DNA of 64,000 bases from assembly GCA_964247055.1 (NCBI GenBank), contig OZ176051.1, forward strand, positions 5,270,001 through 5,334,000. The letters run 5' to 3'. How positions within the stretch are numbered: position 1 is the stretch's first letter; every line of letters begins with the position of its first letter. Positions 13,341 through 24,528 of this stretch are shown one piece after another. This DNA is from Paragordius varius (taxonomy: Eukaryota; Nematomorpha). The notes beneath the pieces are model-generated. The model was given only the letters and a program-made list of their open reading frames with translations, ran no database searches and had not been told where the DNA came from. A program made the translations under genes and the position numbers.

Positions 13341-13376
<36 letters not shown>

Positions 13377-14244
13377 CAAATATATCATTTTTTTTAAAAA
13401 CTTAATTACCTAATATTTAAAAACAAACACGTTTCAAAAATAGAGCTTTTCAGATAACATTACATTCTTGATCGTTATTAAAACGTATTTTCTGAAAACA
13501 ATCTTACTATACTTGTTAAAAAGTGTAAAAAAATATAACGTTTAATCCAAAATTTAATTTTTCAATACATCAAAACAATATTTTATAAATGTGATTTTAG
13601 CGCACCTTAATAATATAATATTTGGTTTTTTGAGGTATCTACTTAATATCAAATAAAGTGAATACGCGGTTATTTTTATCACACATATCATAGATATATA
13701 GATTATCAAAAGATATTAATATATATGTTTAGCCTGACAATGGCATTTTAATTGAATCTTGGTTCGATGATGAAAATGATTGTGAGCTTCTCAAGCTTAT
13801 ACCTATTTTACGATCAGTCGCCAAAAAAGTATTATTGTTTTATTTTTTGTTTTTATAAATATATAGATTTTACATATTACAGTACGCATTTTAATGGTTG
13901 CTTATTTCACATTTATAGTTGGGTAATTTAATTTGCAACACGGTAGTCTACGGAAAAATCAACAAAATGTTGAATAAACATTTTTTTTCAATAAACTACT
14001 GTGTTGCGAATTGCCCAAATATATTGTGAAATAAGCAATCATTAAAATGCACACTGTATTTTGGGTCCAATTTGTCAAAAATTTATGGCTTTATATGAGT
14101 TTATAGTATAATAAAAAATTTAAATTTTGGGATTGTAAAAATATTCATAACATCATATAAAGTGAATTCTTTTTGAATGATTTTTAGGATATGGATATAC
14201 GAGATATGGTACGCAAATACAAATCACATGGCCATTATCCATAA
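9958..14244 (+). CDS. CTD small phosphatase-like protein (CTDSPL2/SCP family), five exons
   Basis: Exons 9958-11601, 12816-12958, 13044-13170, 13733-13828 and 14188-14244 have GT-AG borders and compatible phases, giving 688 residues. Residues 1-510 are a low-complexity Asn/Lys/His-rich tail with basic clusters. The FCP1/SCP-type HAD phosphatase domain begins near 513: the catalytic motif [12 protein letters not shown] has Asp518 (nucleophile) and Asp520, followed by [15 protein letters not shown] in exon 2, the HRLFREHC and [14 protein letters not shown] motifs in exon 3 (motif III Lys and the Asp-Asn pair) and [19 protein letters not shown] in exon 4. These enzymes remove phosphate from Ser/Thr, classically in the RNA polymerase II CTD or SMAD linkers. 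The order matches vertebrate CTDSPL2, but the N-terminus is longer and the C-terminus after exon 4 shorter and diverged. All catalytic residues are intact, so it looks functional. The first ATG of the long ORF is used as start. Confidence 0.9.
13344..13372. repeat. (TA)n microsatellite in intron 3
   Basis: TA run inside the third intron of the phosphatase gene. Confidence 0.85.
13880..14056. mobile_element. Tc1/mariner-type MITE in intron 4 of the phosphatase gene
   Basis: A 177-bp hairpin. The left end CAGTACGCATTTTAATGGTT continues GCTTATTTCACA; the right end is the inverse and closes AATGCACACTG. TA flanks both sides (13878-13879, 14057-14058). A one-ended copy of the same family starts at 52950. 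Confidence 0.75.
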
Positions 14245-15530
14245 TAAATACATGGGGCCTGTTAAATTCTTTACAAAAATTTTAATTATATTATCATAAT
14301 ATTTTTTATGCGCGCCGTTGCCAAACTGGTTTCCCCTTCCACTCCTCATCTCTACCTTTTCCAATAGTTATCTATCATCGTATATCATTAATTAAAAATA
14401 ATGCAAATATATGTAGATTTTTAAATAATTTTTGTATTAAGTATATAACATATATATAATTTTTAACCTATATACTATGTTAATTAATTTATTTATAGTT
14501 AATGATACTACTATTATATAGGAAGTATATATATTTATCTAACTAATTTATTGACAATTTCTTATATGCATATATGTGTGTAAATAATTTTGATACCTTC
14601 TTACACTATGACTTATCAAAAATTCAGTATTAAATAATTAATTAATTTATGAAACATGACACACGAAAAAAAGACGAAGAAAATCCTTACATAATTGCAA
14701 AATCTTAAACCAATCACAATTCTCTACAATACATTTGTTTTATACCCACTATTTATTTAACAATATACACAATTTTTATATTTATTATTGGACATTCGCT
14801 GCTCGCATTTTAATTTTGTAAATTTTTTATTTTTAATCCTAAATTATCTTAGCGAAATTTATTTTAGTAGTCATACTAGTCATTCATTATCCATTTTTAA
14901 TTAAAATTAACTAATTACTTATAATAAAAAAAATACTAATAACTTTTGTAATGATAGCCAAAATTTATGTCACAAAATCGAATTTAAAATAGATTTAATT
15001 CTTTAGTTTCTTTATTACTTTGTTTAATTTATTTAGTATATTTTACAAAAATTAAATTTATATCTTATATTTTTTATTATTATGTTTTTATATCCCAAAT
15101 TTTTGCGCTCTTAAATATAATTGATCTAAATTTTCACCTCATGAAGACTATTTTATACCTAATTATACGACAATATTTTTATAACCATTAATTAAATTAT
15201 ATAAATATTATAATGCAGACACACTACGAATGATATGATACCCTTATGGTAATCTTTGTACGTTTATATTTTTTATAATAGCGTATTAATATTTAATTAA
15301 TTTATAATAAAGAATTGAATATTAAAATTGATGAATTTAAAAATTATATTTACATATTTTATTTCAATAATATGGAAGGTTTGATCAATGAAGTATGGTA
15401 TACTTTGATGTTTAGTATATTGCTCTCAATAGTTAATTCTTTTTAAAATTTATTTAACTTAATACTGTTAAATCTCAGTGGTGTTGACTGTATCTTTGGC
15501 GAACAGCAGAGGCCAATTACGGAGTAAATA
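14245..15530. other. AT-rich intergenic stretch
   Basis: This is the 3' flank of the phosphatase gene. No exon, repeat boundary or RNA gene could be recognised. Confidence 0.5.
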
Positions 15531-15539
15531 ACATTTCTA

Positions 15540-16280
15540 TAGTTAGAACATTAAAAAGTACGAAAGCCCCCTGGCCGTAAAATATAAATCAAGTTTTTAT
15601 TAAAATATTGAACAATTGATTTTTTACATACTTTATGCAGGACCTTAAGTTTTTTGACCTGGAATCAACCAACCACCGGTTTCTTGGATTTAAGCACCAA
15701 ACAATTTAAATAAGTTGATAACTTGGTCTTATACCATTTAAGCAACGAGTTTGAATATATAATCTATCAAATAATAATAATATATCCCATAACCCATCCA
15801 TAGTAAACAATACTTTCGCTAATTACATACAAACAACTTTAAATCAACACAATCGCACAAACTTCCCTTGTGTTCCTACTGTATCCAAATGCAGTGAATA
15901 CATCGACGATATGAACCGTGATTGTATTGCCAAACTAAAAAATGAAAAAACGCCAGGCTTATCTGAACTAACGGTTCACATGTTAAAAGCCAGTGACATT
16001 ATTTCCTCCTACTTAACCAACTGTTCAATCTTATCATTTTCTCTGTAACCATCCCTAAAGACTGGTAAAACTGCATCATAATACCTAATAATAAGGGTAA
16101 AGGCGATGTCCTTCTTCCAGAATACTGCCCTATTAAAATCTTAGAATAAACTTTCAAACTTTTTGAACTTATACTGTACGATAAAATAAGATTTAAAGTT
16201 TAGCCGGACGATATGCGATTCAACTTTCCTTCCGGCAAAACTTAGACTGATGAAATATTTATTATACGTCAAATCAGCGC
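15540..16280 (+). pseudogene. LINE reverse-transcriptase fragments
   Basis: Around 15915 the plus strand reads CIAKLKNEKTPGLSELTVHM, the conserved start of non-LTR reverse transcriptases (KLKNGKAPGPDGIT type). It is followed in shifted frames by the 'yrPIsLL..KlFE' region and, near 16210, FNFPSGKT with DEIFIIRQIS. A second, shorter match (TLKSTKAPW, near 15550) suggests part of another copy. Several frameshifts and stops are present and the fingers/palm part is cut off at 16284 by a hAT end. Clade not resolved (RTE/CR1-like possible). Confidence 0.6.
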
Positions 16281-16284
16281 ATCT

Positions 16285-16985
16285 CAGTGGCGGAACTATA
16301 AATCCCCCCCCGCAAGATTTAAATACTGCTTCCTTACCCCCCCCCCCCCCCCCCAAAAAAAAATCGTTTGAAGATCTTTTCACTTAGCGCATCACTTAGA
16401 TTCGTAAAGAAATATTATACATGACTTGGCATCCTGAGTCTAAAAGTTTTGTGTTCCTGGTATTTTTATATATGATAGTTAGTACCCACCCGCCCACCTT
16501 AATCACCGCCAGTTTCCTAATCTTAACGTTCATTTTTATAGTTTAAAATAATTAAATAACTTGTTAAGAGCATGTATCAGAAAATCATGTTTTAAAATTT
16601 CGTTTTCTCTATTTTGCGTGAGTAAATTTTCTAATTATATTTTTTTATCCATTTGATTCGCCATCTCCACTTGAATTGCTAATAACGATAAATTGCTCAA
16701 CCTTTTTTCAGCCATCGTGCTTCTAATATAAATTTTTATTATTTTTAACTTTGAGAATGAACGTTTCGCTCTAGCAACCGTAACTGGTAAAGTCAAAAAC
16801 AATAATTATGTTTTAACTTCATCACAACTAAACTGTTGTTTACTCAATATTTAATAGCTCTGCGAATTGACTGACATTGTTAATTTGAGCGATTTCATCC
16901 TTAACCGAATTAGGAAACTGACACTATTCGAATCGGAAAAAATTGACTCAAATTGTTTGGATAACTAATTATTAAATTTTTAGCT
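16285..16985 (-). mobile_element. hAT (ZMYM1-like) 3' half, copy 1
   Basis: It starts with a hAT terminal repeat, CAGTGGCGGAACTATAAAT, and on the minus strand decodes to the C-terminal hAT dimerisation region. It is colinear with 25761-26460. Its end carries an 18-base C run (16337-16354). The 5' half of the element is missing; similarity stops near 16985, just before the large repeat begins. Confidence 0.6.
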
Positions 16986-17399
16986 GAATTGTAATCATAT
17001 ATATATGGGTTGATAGAATTTAATATATACCTATATCACAATATGATTTTTTTAATTTCATTAGCTGGCCCTGTGAGGCTTCGTTGTGACGTAGTCTCAT
17101 CAATTATTATTAATAATTTGCAATAAATAGAGGTAATGGAGATAAATAAATTATAAAAAACATATTAAATAAAAAATATCTTTATTTTTTAGGGGTTTTT
17201 GCATAGGCTTAAATATTGTTTAATCTATATTGACCATATTTAAACTGTCCCTTATCAAAGTTAATATTCAACTATCATTGGATTTAATTTAAGATTTTCG
17301 TTTTACGAAATTATGGTTAAAAATTTTATTTTAAAATTTTACACAGCTGGGATCAAGGGATATAAAAAGTAACTCATATTTGGTCCATTTTTTAAGGAA

Positions 17400-20050
17400 A
17401 GAATGATAATTCACCAAAAAGGTGTTTAACTGAACTCGTATGTCTTCTTAAGTTTTTTAATCAGCTCTAAAACCACGCCATTTTTGTATGGCGTCTCAGT
17501 TTAAAACCGGTAGACCTACGCATAGACCTGTATGGAAAAGCGAGTTAAATTATTTGCCTTTATAGAGCAAATATTTGGAATTATCTTTGATACCATCGTA
17601 TCATGGGTTATTCAAAATACCCCAACACTAAATAACACTAGACAACAAATTTTAACTTTTTACTGCCATTCTTGTAAATTTAAAATTTATTTCATTAAAG
17701 TACATGATTAGTAGATCTGAAAAGAAAATTGGTCTAGCATGGAAGAATTTTTTTATATTAGAGTTTATCGATAATTTTTGGCCCCGATTTAACATTAAAC
17801 TCGAAATTTCGAAAATTAAAAGTTTTAGATATGAAACCATGTATTTTATATCATTCGAAAGAGCGTAAAAAACTGCATCTTTTAACTGGTAATAAGTCAT
17901 TTAAATCAATCAGATGTAAAAGTTATTTGGATTTAAATGGTCGAAATTTTAAATCCTTAAAGAAGTCAAGAATTTTCACAGATAAACTAATTTGAAAATC
18001 ATATAAATTATTTTAATATAATTATTAGGGTTATATTAGTATTTAATTTAAAAAAAATGTTTGAAAAGCTTTTGGTTTGCTTTTTTAATAAAAATTATTA
18101 TAATCATAAATATTTTACCCAGTGGATACTAAAATGCATAGTTATAACTGTAAAATTATTACATAGCTATAAAAGATCAAAAATACCTTAAATTTTGTTT
18201 TTATTTTCAAAATTTCGAAATTATCACCCTCGTAAAGAAAATAAATTAATATTGATGAGATTGTAATTTATAAAAAATAAAAAACTTAAAAATGGCCGTT
18301 TTTAGTGACATAAAAGCAATTAAAAATGTTTTAATCAAAAAAACTTTCTTGTGTTATCTTTTTTGGACATTCATCACCATCTAAACAAAGTTTGAGCTAT
18401 TTTCATCCATTAGTTTTAAAAATATAATAATTAAAAAAAATGCTCTCGCTTCGCGCGTTTGTCGCTCTTTGTGTCCAATATTAACTGACGATGTCATACT
18501 TATTAGTATGCATTTTATAGAGTTTTTATTACTCTTTCGAATTATATATTACAAATGGGCATTACTTGTATATTTTCAAAGGTAAACATTTTTTAGTAAA
18601 ATTTTGATAAAGAGGGTGTTAATCAAAAAAAATCAAATTATACAAAATTCTTCCATAGAGTTAGAATTTTATTTCAGATTTACTTTTAAAATGATACTAA
18701 ATATCAGAAAATGCCAAAAACTCGAATGACAGAAAAATTTGTTGCCAGTGTAATCGTTATATGATGACGTATTTTTAGGGGCATAAAGGCCCCAAATTAA
18801 CGGCTGATTAAAAAAGCCTGACCTTTTGTATCTAGTTACGGGTATTATTTCAAGATTTTAATGGACTCATATGGCTTCGTAATGTTCTGTAAATTAGCTC
18901 CAAGTAATTTCTATAGGTGCAGTTTTTCGGGTAGCCCCTTATCCAGGGGCAGGTAAAAGCGTTTAGCATAATTTTGCCTTTATATGGGGAATATCTGGAT
19001 TTATCATGGATTCCGTATGTTCCTATAAGTCTCATAGGTTTTTTGAAATTTGGCTCAAAGGCAGGCTGTATCGATATGGTAACGCATCGCGGGTAGCTCC
19101 CTAACCAGGGGCGAAACAAAAAGACGCTTGATTAAAATTTTTGCCTTAATTCAGGAAATACCTGGAACCATGATTGATTCCATATGCTCTCGTGGGATTT
19201 CGAAAAAAGGATTCAAAAAAAGTTATTCTATGGTAGCGCATTTTTTAGGGCGTAAAGAGCCTTTTTAAACCACTAATTTAAAAAACCGCTCGACGGTAAT
19301 ACTTCAAGCCCTTATTGAACTCATATGGCCCAATTAGTTTTTTGAAAATTAAATCCTAAATAACGGAATTTCGATATGGGGCGCAGTTTTAGGCGGGTAG
19401 CTCCCTACCCAGAGACTGATACCAAAAAAAGGCTTGATTAAATTTTTTTCCTTTTTACGGAGAATACCTGGAATCATGATTTCATATGCTCTAATTATTT
19501 TTGGAAAAAATACCTCAAAACTAAAAAAATCATTATGGTGGCGCATTTTTCAGGGCGTAAAGGGCCTAATTAACAGCTAATTTAAAAAAACCCACATGAT
19601 CTGAATTTTCACCATGTTACGGGTAATATTTTAAGCCCCTATTGAACTCATATGGCCTGATATTCTGAATAGCTCCTAAGGCATGCTTTTTCGATATGCC
19701 GGGACAGTTTTTAGCGGGTAGCTCCTTACCCAGCAGCCAATATAAAAAAACACAACTAAAATTTTTGCCGTTTAACTGGAAAAACCTGCAATCCTCTATT
19801 GAATCTTTACGGTCTCATACTTTGGGCGAAAAATAGATTCAAAAAATTATCTTTGTGAACTTTGTTTTTTTGAAAAAATGGCATTTTACGGGGGGATCGG
19901 GTAAAAAGAGGGCTTAAATTAAAAAAGCGAGCCGACTATGTTCGGTGCAATCGAAAAGAACTAAACAAAAATCATATTTGAAATTGAATGGTCCATAAAC
20001 GTTCTCCGGAAAATTGTCTCGAAGACATGATTTCTGTGGAGTTCGTTTTC
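17400..20050. repeat. Degenerate ~160-bp tandem array inside the large repeat
   Basis: A recurring core (CTCATATGGC or TCCATATGCT, preceded by a TTTTGCCTTT block and followed by GGCGCATTTTTCAGGGCG or GGTAGCTCCTTACCC) appears near 17433, 17593, 18866, 19012, 19175, 19320, 19483, 19645 and 19807. Spacings are 145-163 bp once the insertion is removed. Units alternate between two types, suggesting a ~310-bp dimer. Copy 2 of the large repeat has about two units fewer. Confidence 0.65.
17636..18750. mobile_element. 1,115-bp TIR transposon with TAA target duplication
   Basis: The ends are CACTAGACAACAAATTTT and, inverted, CACTGGCAACAAATTTTT. TAA flanks both sides (17633-17635, 18751-18753). The empty site is preserved in copy 2 of the large repeat near 40290 (CTAAATAATCGTTATATG), proving the insertion and its exact boundaries. 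The same terminal motif and TAA duplication occur at 31156-34320. No transposase is recognised; a 3-bp duplication with CACT ends fits CMC/CACTA-like or PIF/Harbinger-like transposons. Confidence 0.8.
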
Positions 20051-22039
20051 AAAAATTCCGTTTTTTAGACGAGATGGGCCCTAACTGGCGCTTAATTCAA
20101 GAAAGGGAGAAGCTATTGTCAAGCATTCAATAGTGTTTATATTCTTTCGACATTTGATGAATAGGTCTACCGGTTTTCCGGAAACAGATCACAAAGCCAG
20201 CATTTTCCTATTATAAATATATAGATTATACAGACAAATAAATATCTTAAGTTGTATCGCACTATATATTATAAAAAAACTTTTTTGGTCTGTATAATTG
20301 TTTAAGGGAATTACAAGTTAGTGTCTATATTTTTGCGAAAAAAAATGCATTTTACATCCTTTTTACGATATTATATATTGGTAAAAAACATAATTTTATT
20401 TGAAGCCTTAAACCGCTGATGCGCATTTTATGGACGCAAAAATCCAGCACTCCATGAAAACAATGTAGTCAATCAGAATCAACACCATAAAAAAGATTTT
20501 ACCGCCATGAATATAAAAATCCACAAAAAAATTCGTATCGAAGCGAATCAATAAATTCAGTAGAATTATATTGTTTTAAGCTGATGTTTATCTGACACAA
20601 CCATACAGTTTTTAATAATTATTAATGTCTTTGTGGGATCCTATTTAATTATGTAAAGAATATTAAAAAATATAAATTTTGTAGATGATTTAATAAATAT
20701 TATAAAAAGTTTGTTTAGAAAAAATAGAAAAAATTGTTTAGCAAGAAAATAACTGGATCGCCTCCATTGTAATACAAATTTTGATGCAAATTTTGCTGTC
20801 CTTAACATAAACATCTCTTCTCACTCCATACCATGTTTGGGCGCCATTGTTTGAGGGGCCCACAAAAGAATTGCTAACACCGCGACATGTGTCCTGACTT
20901 TCAATGACTAATTGATATGCCAAAAAATAAATATTTTTTTCTTCCCTTATAGTCAAATAATTTGGCGTTAAAGGCCTTAACTGACAGATAACATGGTTTA
21001 ATTGCAGCCCGGTAGTTTATATTAATGTTAAACCCCATATCTGCTGGATTAATGTATATAAACTTTGATTTTTATATCACTCCTTGGAAATGAGTTATGA
21101 TTAATGTTGTGGATTGATCTCTATGTGTATGACACGAGCTTTATTTACCTTTGCAAACAGCAAGACACAACTCCGACGGGATTACCTGTCAATCATGTAA
21201 GACAAAGACGTCCCGGGAAGTAAGGTCGGAATCGCTGATGCAGGGCTGGTTACCAATCTTTGGCATCTCCTTCCGAAGTTGTGAGTTGGTTCAAGAAGAA
21301 TCGTCGGTTATTTAACGCGCGTTAGAATCCTAGTCGGAAGTATAGCTGAAAAAATGTCGCACGAAAGAGTACCATCAACACTGATGTCCAATATCTCCAA
21401 AATTGGTCTACCTAAAAGGCCACACTCATTTAGAAGCAAATGATGTCCCCTTTTACACCAAAGATAAAATCCTGAAATAAAGTCTATGACTCAACATAGA
21501 CCTTTGTTACTTTGAGGAGTATGGACCTAATTCGTTCGTACGGTTATTTAATATCAAATATTGCTTTTACACACCTAACGCGGTTAAATTAACATTTCCT
21601 TTATTATATATATATATATATAGCTTATAAACCATACTAACTTACATTAACACACCTATAAAGGCATTTATTTATGTATATAGATACTAACTTCAAACCC
21701 AAGTTCCGATGGTTCCCGCTGTGAAGCTCCATGCGTTACGGGTGGGGTGACAGCAGGTGGACGACGATCTTTCGACGCTAGCTTTACTTGTTTGTGCAAA
21801 AAATTCATCGGGAATCTTTTCATCGCATTTTTTTCAATGAATTTTTAACAACTAATACTACAAGGTAATTAATGAATAATGTGGTTAGAAACATCAAATT
21901 ACATGGAGCTTTTTTATAATTATTAATCTAAAAATGATCTGTTTGTAGTTCCATCATTTTTAGACCTATTACACTGCGTACAAAATTAGGGCGGTGGTTA
22001 TAATAGCCTGATGAAATAGGCAACCGTGTCCATAAAAAA

Positions 22040-22560
22040 TAACCAGATGAAATATATATTTGATAGGAAAATATATCATGATTATCATGGTGCCTTTGGT
22101 TCTCGCACTTACATGATTTAATATTTACAGGTTTAATATAAGTGCTTCATATAAGAAAAATGGAAAATTTTGCGAACATTTTTTTAAATATAATTTTTTT
22201 TAAAAGCGAAATGCTTCATTCCAAAAAATATCACTAAAATATATAAATATATATTAGCTACATGTAAAAAGCAAAACAATATATTTAAATTTTGGTTTTA
22301 AGATGTGGGTTCAAAAGTCGCAATTTTTTTCGCTCTTATAAAATGGTCAGTTTTCTTTAAATAAAAACAAAAATGCCAATATTGCCCTATAATAAGGTTA
22401 AATATAAGCTAAATTATGATATCAATCAAAAATATTTTCAAAAAGGTATATTTCTAAAATATATTTTTTAGCAAAATTTTGTTGAAACCTCATACTATTT
22501 TGAAGGATGATGCAAAACGGTATAAAACCGCTTAAAGACATTATAAAAACAGTTTTGTCT
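22040..22560. repeat. Copy of the foldback repeat family
   Basis: It shares the ordered blocks TATCATGATTATCATGGTGC, AAAACAAAAATGCCAATAT and a central AAACGGTATAAAACCGCTTA with the left arm at 5520-6110. Single arm only; non-coding. Confidence 0.5.
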
Positions 22561-22875
22561 TCATTATATTAAATGTAAATTGCGACGAATATTATGAGCA
22601 AATTAATTAAATTAGATTAAATTTTAAAGCGATAGAAATGCTTAGCATCATCGAGTAATATAATTTTGACCAACAAAAAAAATGGAAATTTTGCTTAAAA
22701 GTTAAATTTATAGCAAACTATTTAAATTTATTTAAAATTAAAGTTAAATAATCAAATTTAGTTTAGATGTTCTTTTAACTAACTTTGATTTTGATTGTTA
22801 ACTTATTGTTTAGCCTTATTATTATTATACAACAATCATAAACAATATTCTAAAAATTTACAAATCATTATAAAT

Positions 22876-24264
22876 ATGTTTATTGATTCTCACACATTGT
22901 GTAAGAACAAAAACGATTTAATTTCAAATCCGCTCAATGCAAAATACTACTTTTCACCAATTCATGATTTCATAAAGGAATTGCAGTTGAAGAATTCTAC
23001 AAATATCTTTCCAAATCAAAGAATAAAAGAAGTTAAACTCTGGGCTGATAGTCATTTGCATCCATCGAAGATAAACCCAGTGATTGGTAAAACATTAAGA
23101 CTGAGTGATTTTACAAATATCATTTCAAATCAAATTATAAAAGAGGTATACAAGGCTGATTTGCATCCATTGGACTTAAATCCAGTGATCAGTAAAACAC
23201 TAAGGCTGAGGGAATTGGCAAACCTCATTATAAATCAAATTATAAAAGATGTCAACAAAGCTGAAAGTCATTTGCATCCATCGAAGATAAACCCAGTGAT
23301 TGCTAAAACATTAAGGCTGAGTGATCATTTAAATATCATTACAAATCAAATAATAAAAGAGGTATTCAAGGCTGATAGCTATTCTACATCGGAGATAAAC
23401 CCAGTGATTGCAAAAATAATAAGGTTGACAGATTTTACAAATATCATTGCAAATCAAATAATAAAAGAGGTCAACAAGACTGATAGTTTTTGGCATCCAT
23501 CGGACATAAACACAGTGATCGCTAAAACATTAAGGCTGAGGGATTTTACAAACATCATTGCAGAACAAATAATAAAAGAGGTCAAACTCAAAGCTCATTG
23601 TTATTTGCATCCGTCAGATCTAAATCCAATAATTTCTAAAACATTAAGGCTGAGTGATTTTACAAATATGATTGCAAGTCAAATAATAAAAGAGGCCAAC
23701 AAGGGTGATGGTAATCACTCATCGGATCTAAACCTAGTGATGGCTCAAACATTAAGGCTGAGGGATTTTACAAATATCATTGCAAATGAAATAATAAAAG
23801 AAGTCAACAAGGCTGATAGTCCTTTACATCCTACCGAGACAAACCCAGTGATTGTTAAAATATTAAGGCTGAGGGAATTTACAAATATCATTGCAAAACA
23901 AATAATAAAAGAGGTCAACAAGGCTGGTAGCCAATTGCCTCCATCGGACATAAAAGTGATTGCCAAACCATTAAAATTAAAAGTTTATACAAATACTAAA
24001 GCAAATCATATGTTAAAAGACGCTATAATTATGGATCATCCCCATAATCAAACACAAAAAAGTTTTCATAAAAGTTTGAATATATCTAAACCGGAGAATA
24101 CTTCCGATTATAAAAGTAATGAAAGCCTAATTCTCTCCAATACTGCATCAATATTAAGAAAGAAAGTAAGATGGATAGATGATATAACACCAAATGAGGA
24201 AATGGTGGCAGCTAGAGAATACAAGCTGATAACCACTTGTCAAAATGGCAGATTTAAGAGATAG
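22876..24264 (+). CDS. Tandem-repeat protein of unknown family, 462 residues
   Basis: An ATG at 22876 opens 462 codons; the frame is also open upstream to about 22795 without an ATG. After a short N-terminal tail come about eight good and two degenerate copies of a 39-42 residue repeat, roughly HPSDINPVIAKTLRL followed by RDFTNIIANQIIKEVNKADS. Each unit looks like two amphipathic helices, so an alpha-solenoid or helical-bundle rod is an inference. The C-terminal 110 residues are not repeated and contain RKKVRWIDD; KVRW fits the RVxF/W-type protein phosphatase 1 docking motif. No signal peptide or membrane segment is seen. Repeats differ mainly by substitutions while length is kept, suggesting selection on protein. 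The family is not recognised. Upstream exons are possible, and the stop at 24264 may not be the end of the original gene (see the overlapping frame). Confidence 0.7.
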   Translation: MFIDSHTLCKNKNDLISNPLNAKYYFSPIHDFIKELQLKNSTNIFPNQRIKEVKLWADSHLHPSKINPVIGKTLRLSDFTNIISNQIIKEVYKADLHPLDLNPVISKTLRLRELANLIINQIIKDVNKAESHLHPSKINPVIAKTLRLSDHLNIITNQIIKEVFKADSYSTSEINPVIAKIIRLTDFTNIIANQIIKEVNKTDSFWHPSDINTVIAKTLRLRDFTNIIAEQIIKEVKLKAHCYLHPSDLNPIISKTLRLSDFTNMIASQIIKEANKGDGNHSSDLNLVMAQTLRLRDFTNIIANEIIKEVNKADSPLHPTETNPVIVKILRLREFTNIIAKQIIKEVNKAGSQLPPSDIKVIAKPLKLKVYTNTKANHMLKDAIIMDHPHNQTQKSFHKSLNISKPENTSDYKSNESLILSNTASILRKKVRWIDDITPNEEMVAAREYKLITTCQNGRFKR

Positions 24265-24528
24265 ATCGATGCAATTGTTTGATGATTCCACACAAATTAA
24301 CAAGTATAATTTTATTCAATTTTACAAGAAAATTCTCTTTTTATAAAATTTAAATCGTTTTTTTTTGTTATTTATTTTAGAAGGCGGCCAGCTCCAAGTA
24401 TTTCCTCTCATGGCAAGGGTAATAGCGTAAACAATACAACATCACAGGCACCGCTTAAAAGCATTTTGCGTAACAATCAAGGCTCTTTAAGCAAACTCAA
24501 TTTTTTGAATGAAAAAATATGGATATAA
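24245..24528 (+). CDS. Overlapping short spliced frame, or displaced 3' end of the repeat protein
   Basis: In the +1 frame relative to the repeat protein, ATG 24245 opens MADLRDRSMQLFDDSTQINK. Splicing at 24303 (AA/GTATAA) to 24381 (TTTATTTTAG/A) continues in frame with RRPAPSISSHGKGNSVNNTT and ends in KLNFLNEKIWI, stop at 24526-24528 (68 residues). The intron phase matches exactly. The exon 2 stretch PLKSILRNNQG echoes SILRKKVRW of the upstream protein. Either the repeat-protein gene suffered a one-base shift near 24240 that detached its last exon, or two frames overlap. No homology recognised. Confidence 0.45.

Larger units (their letters stand above)
16998..22007. repeat. Large interspersed repeat (copy 1), 3.9 kb plus an insertion
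   Basis: It begins after a short TA run at GGGTTGATAGAATTTAA and ends near GGGCGGTGGTTATAAT. It is colinear with 39678-43168 over its whole length, apart from small indels and the 1,115-bp insertion at 17636-18750. The left half holds a ~160-bp tandem array; the right half (about 20100-22000) is single-copy within the unit. No terminal inverted or long terminal repeats were seen. A minus-strand open stretch at 20738-20956 is not preserved in copy 2, so no gene is called. The class is unknown; a nonautonomous transposon or a mobilised satellite block are both possible. Confidence 0.75.

Noticed and set aside
16337-16354. 18-base C homopolymer as a regulatory element
   Set aside because: Lies in a hAT end whose second copy has a shorter C-rich tract; best seen as slippage.
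18850-19546. Minus-strand ORFs of 89 and 65 codons
   Set aside because: They fall in the ~160-bp tandem array and are not preserved in copy 2 of the large repeat.
20738-20956. 72-codon minus-strand ORF with several Cys
   Set aside because: The corresponding region of copy 2 (about 41890-42120) does not keep the frame.
22008-22060. CTGATGAAATAGG as a hammerhead ribozyme core
   Set aside because: The required paired stems and second conserved GAAA strand could not be placed.
23745-23966. 73-codon minus-strand ORF with repeats
   Set aside because: Antisense shadow of the repeat-protein gene.
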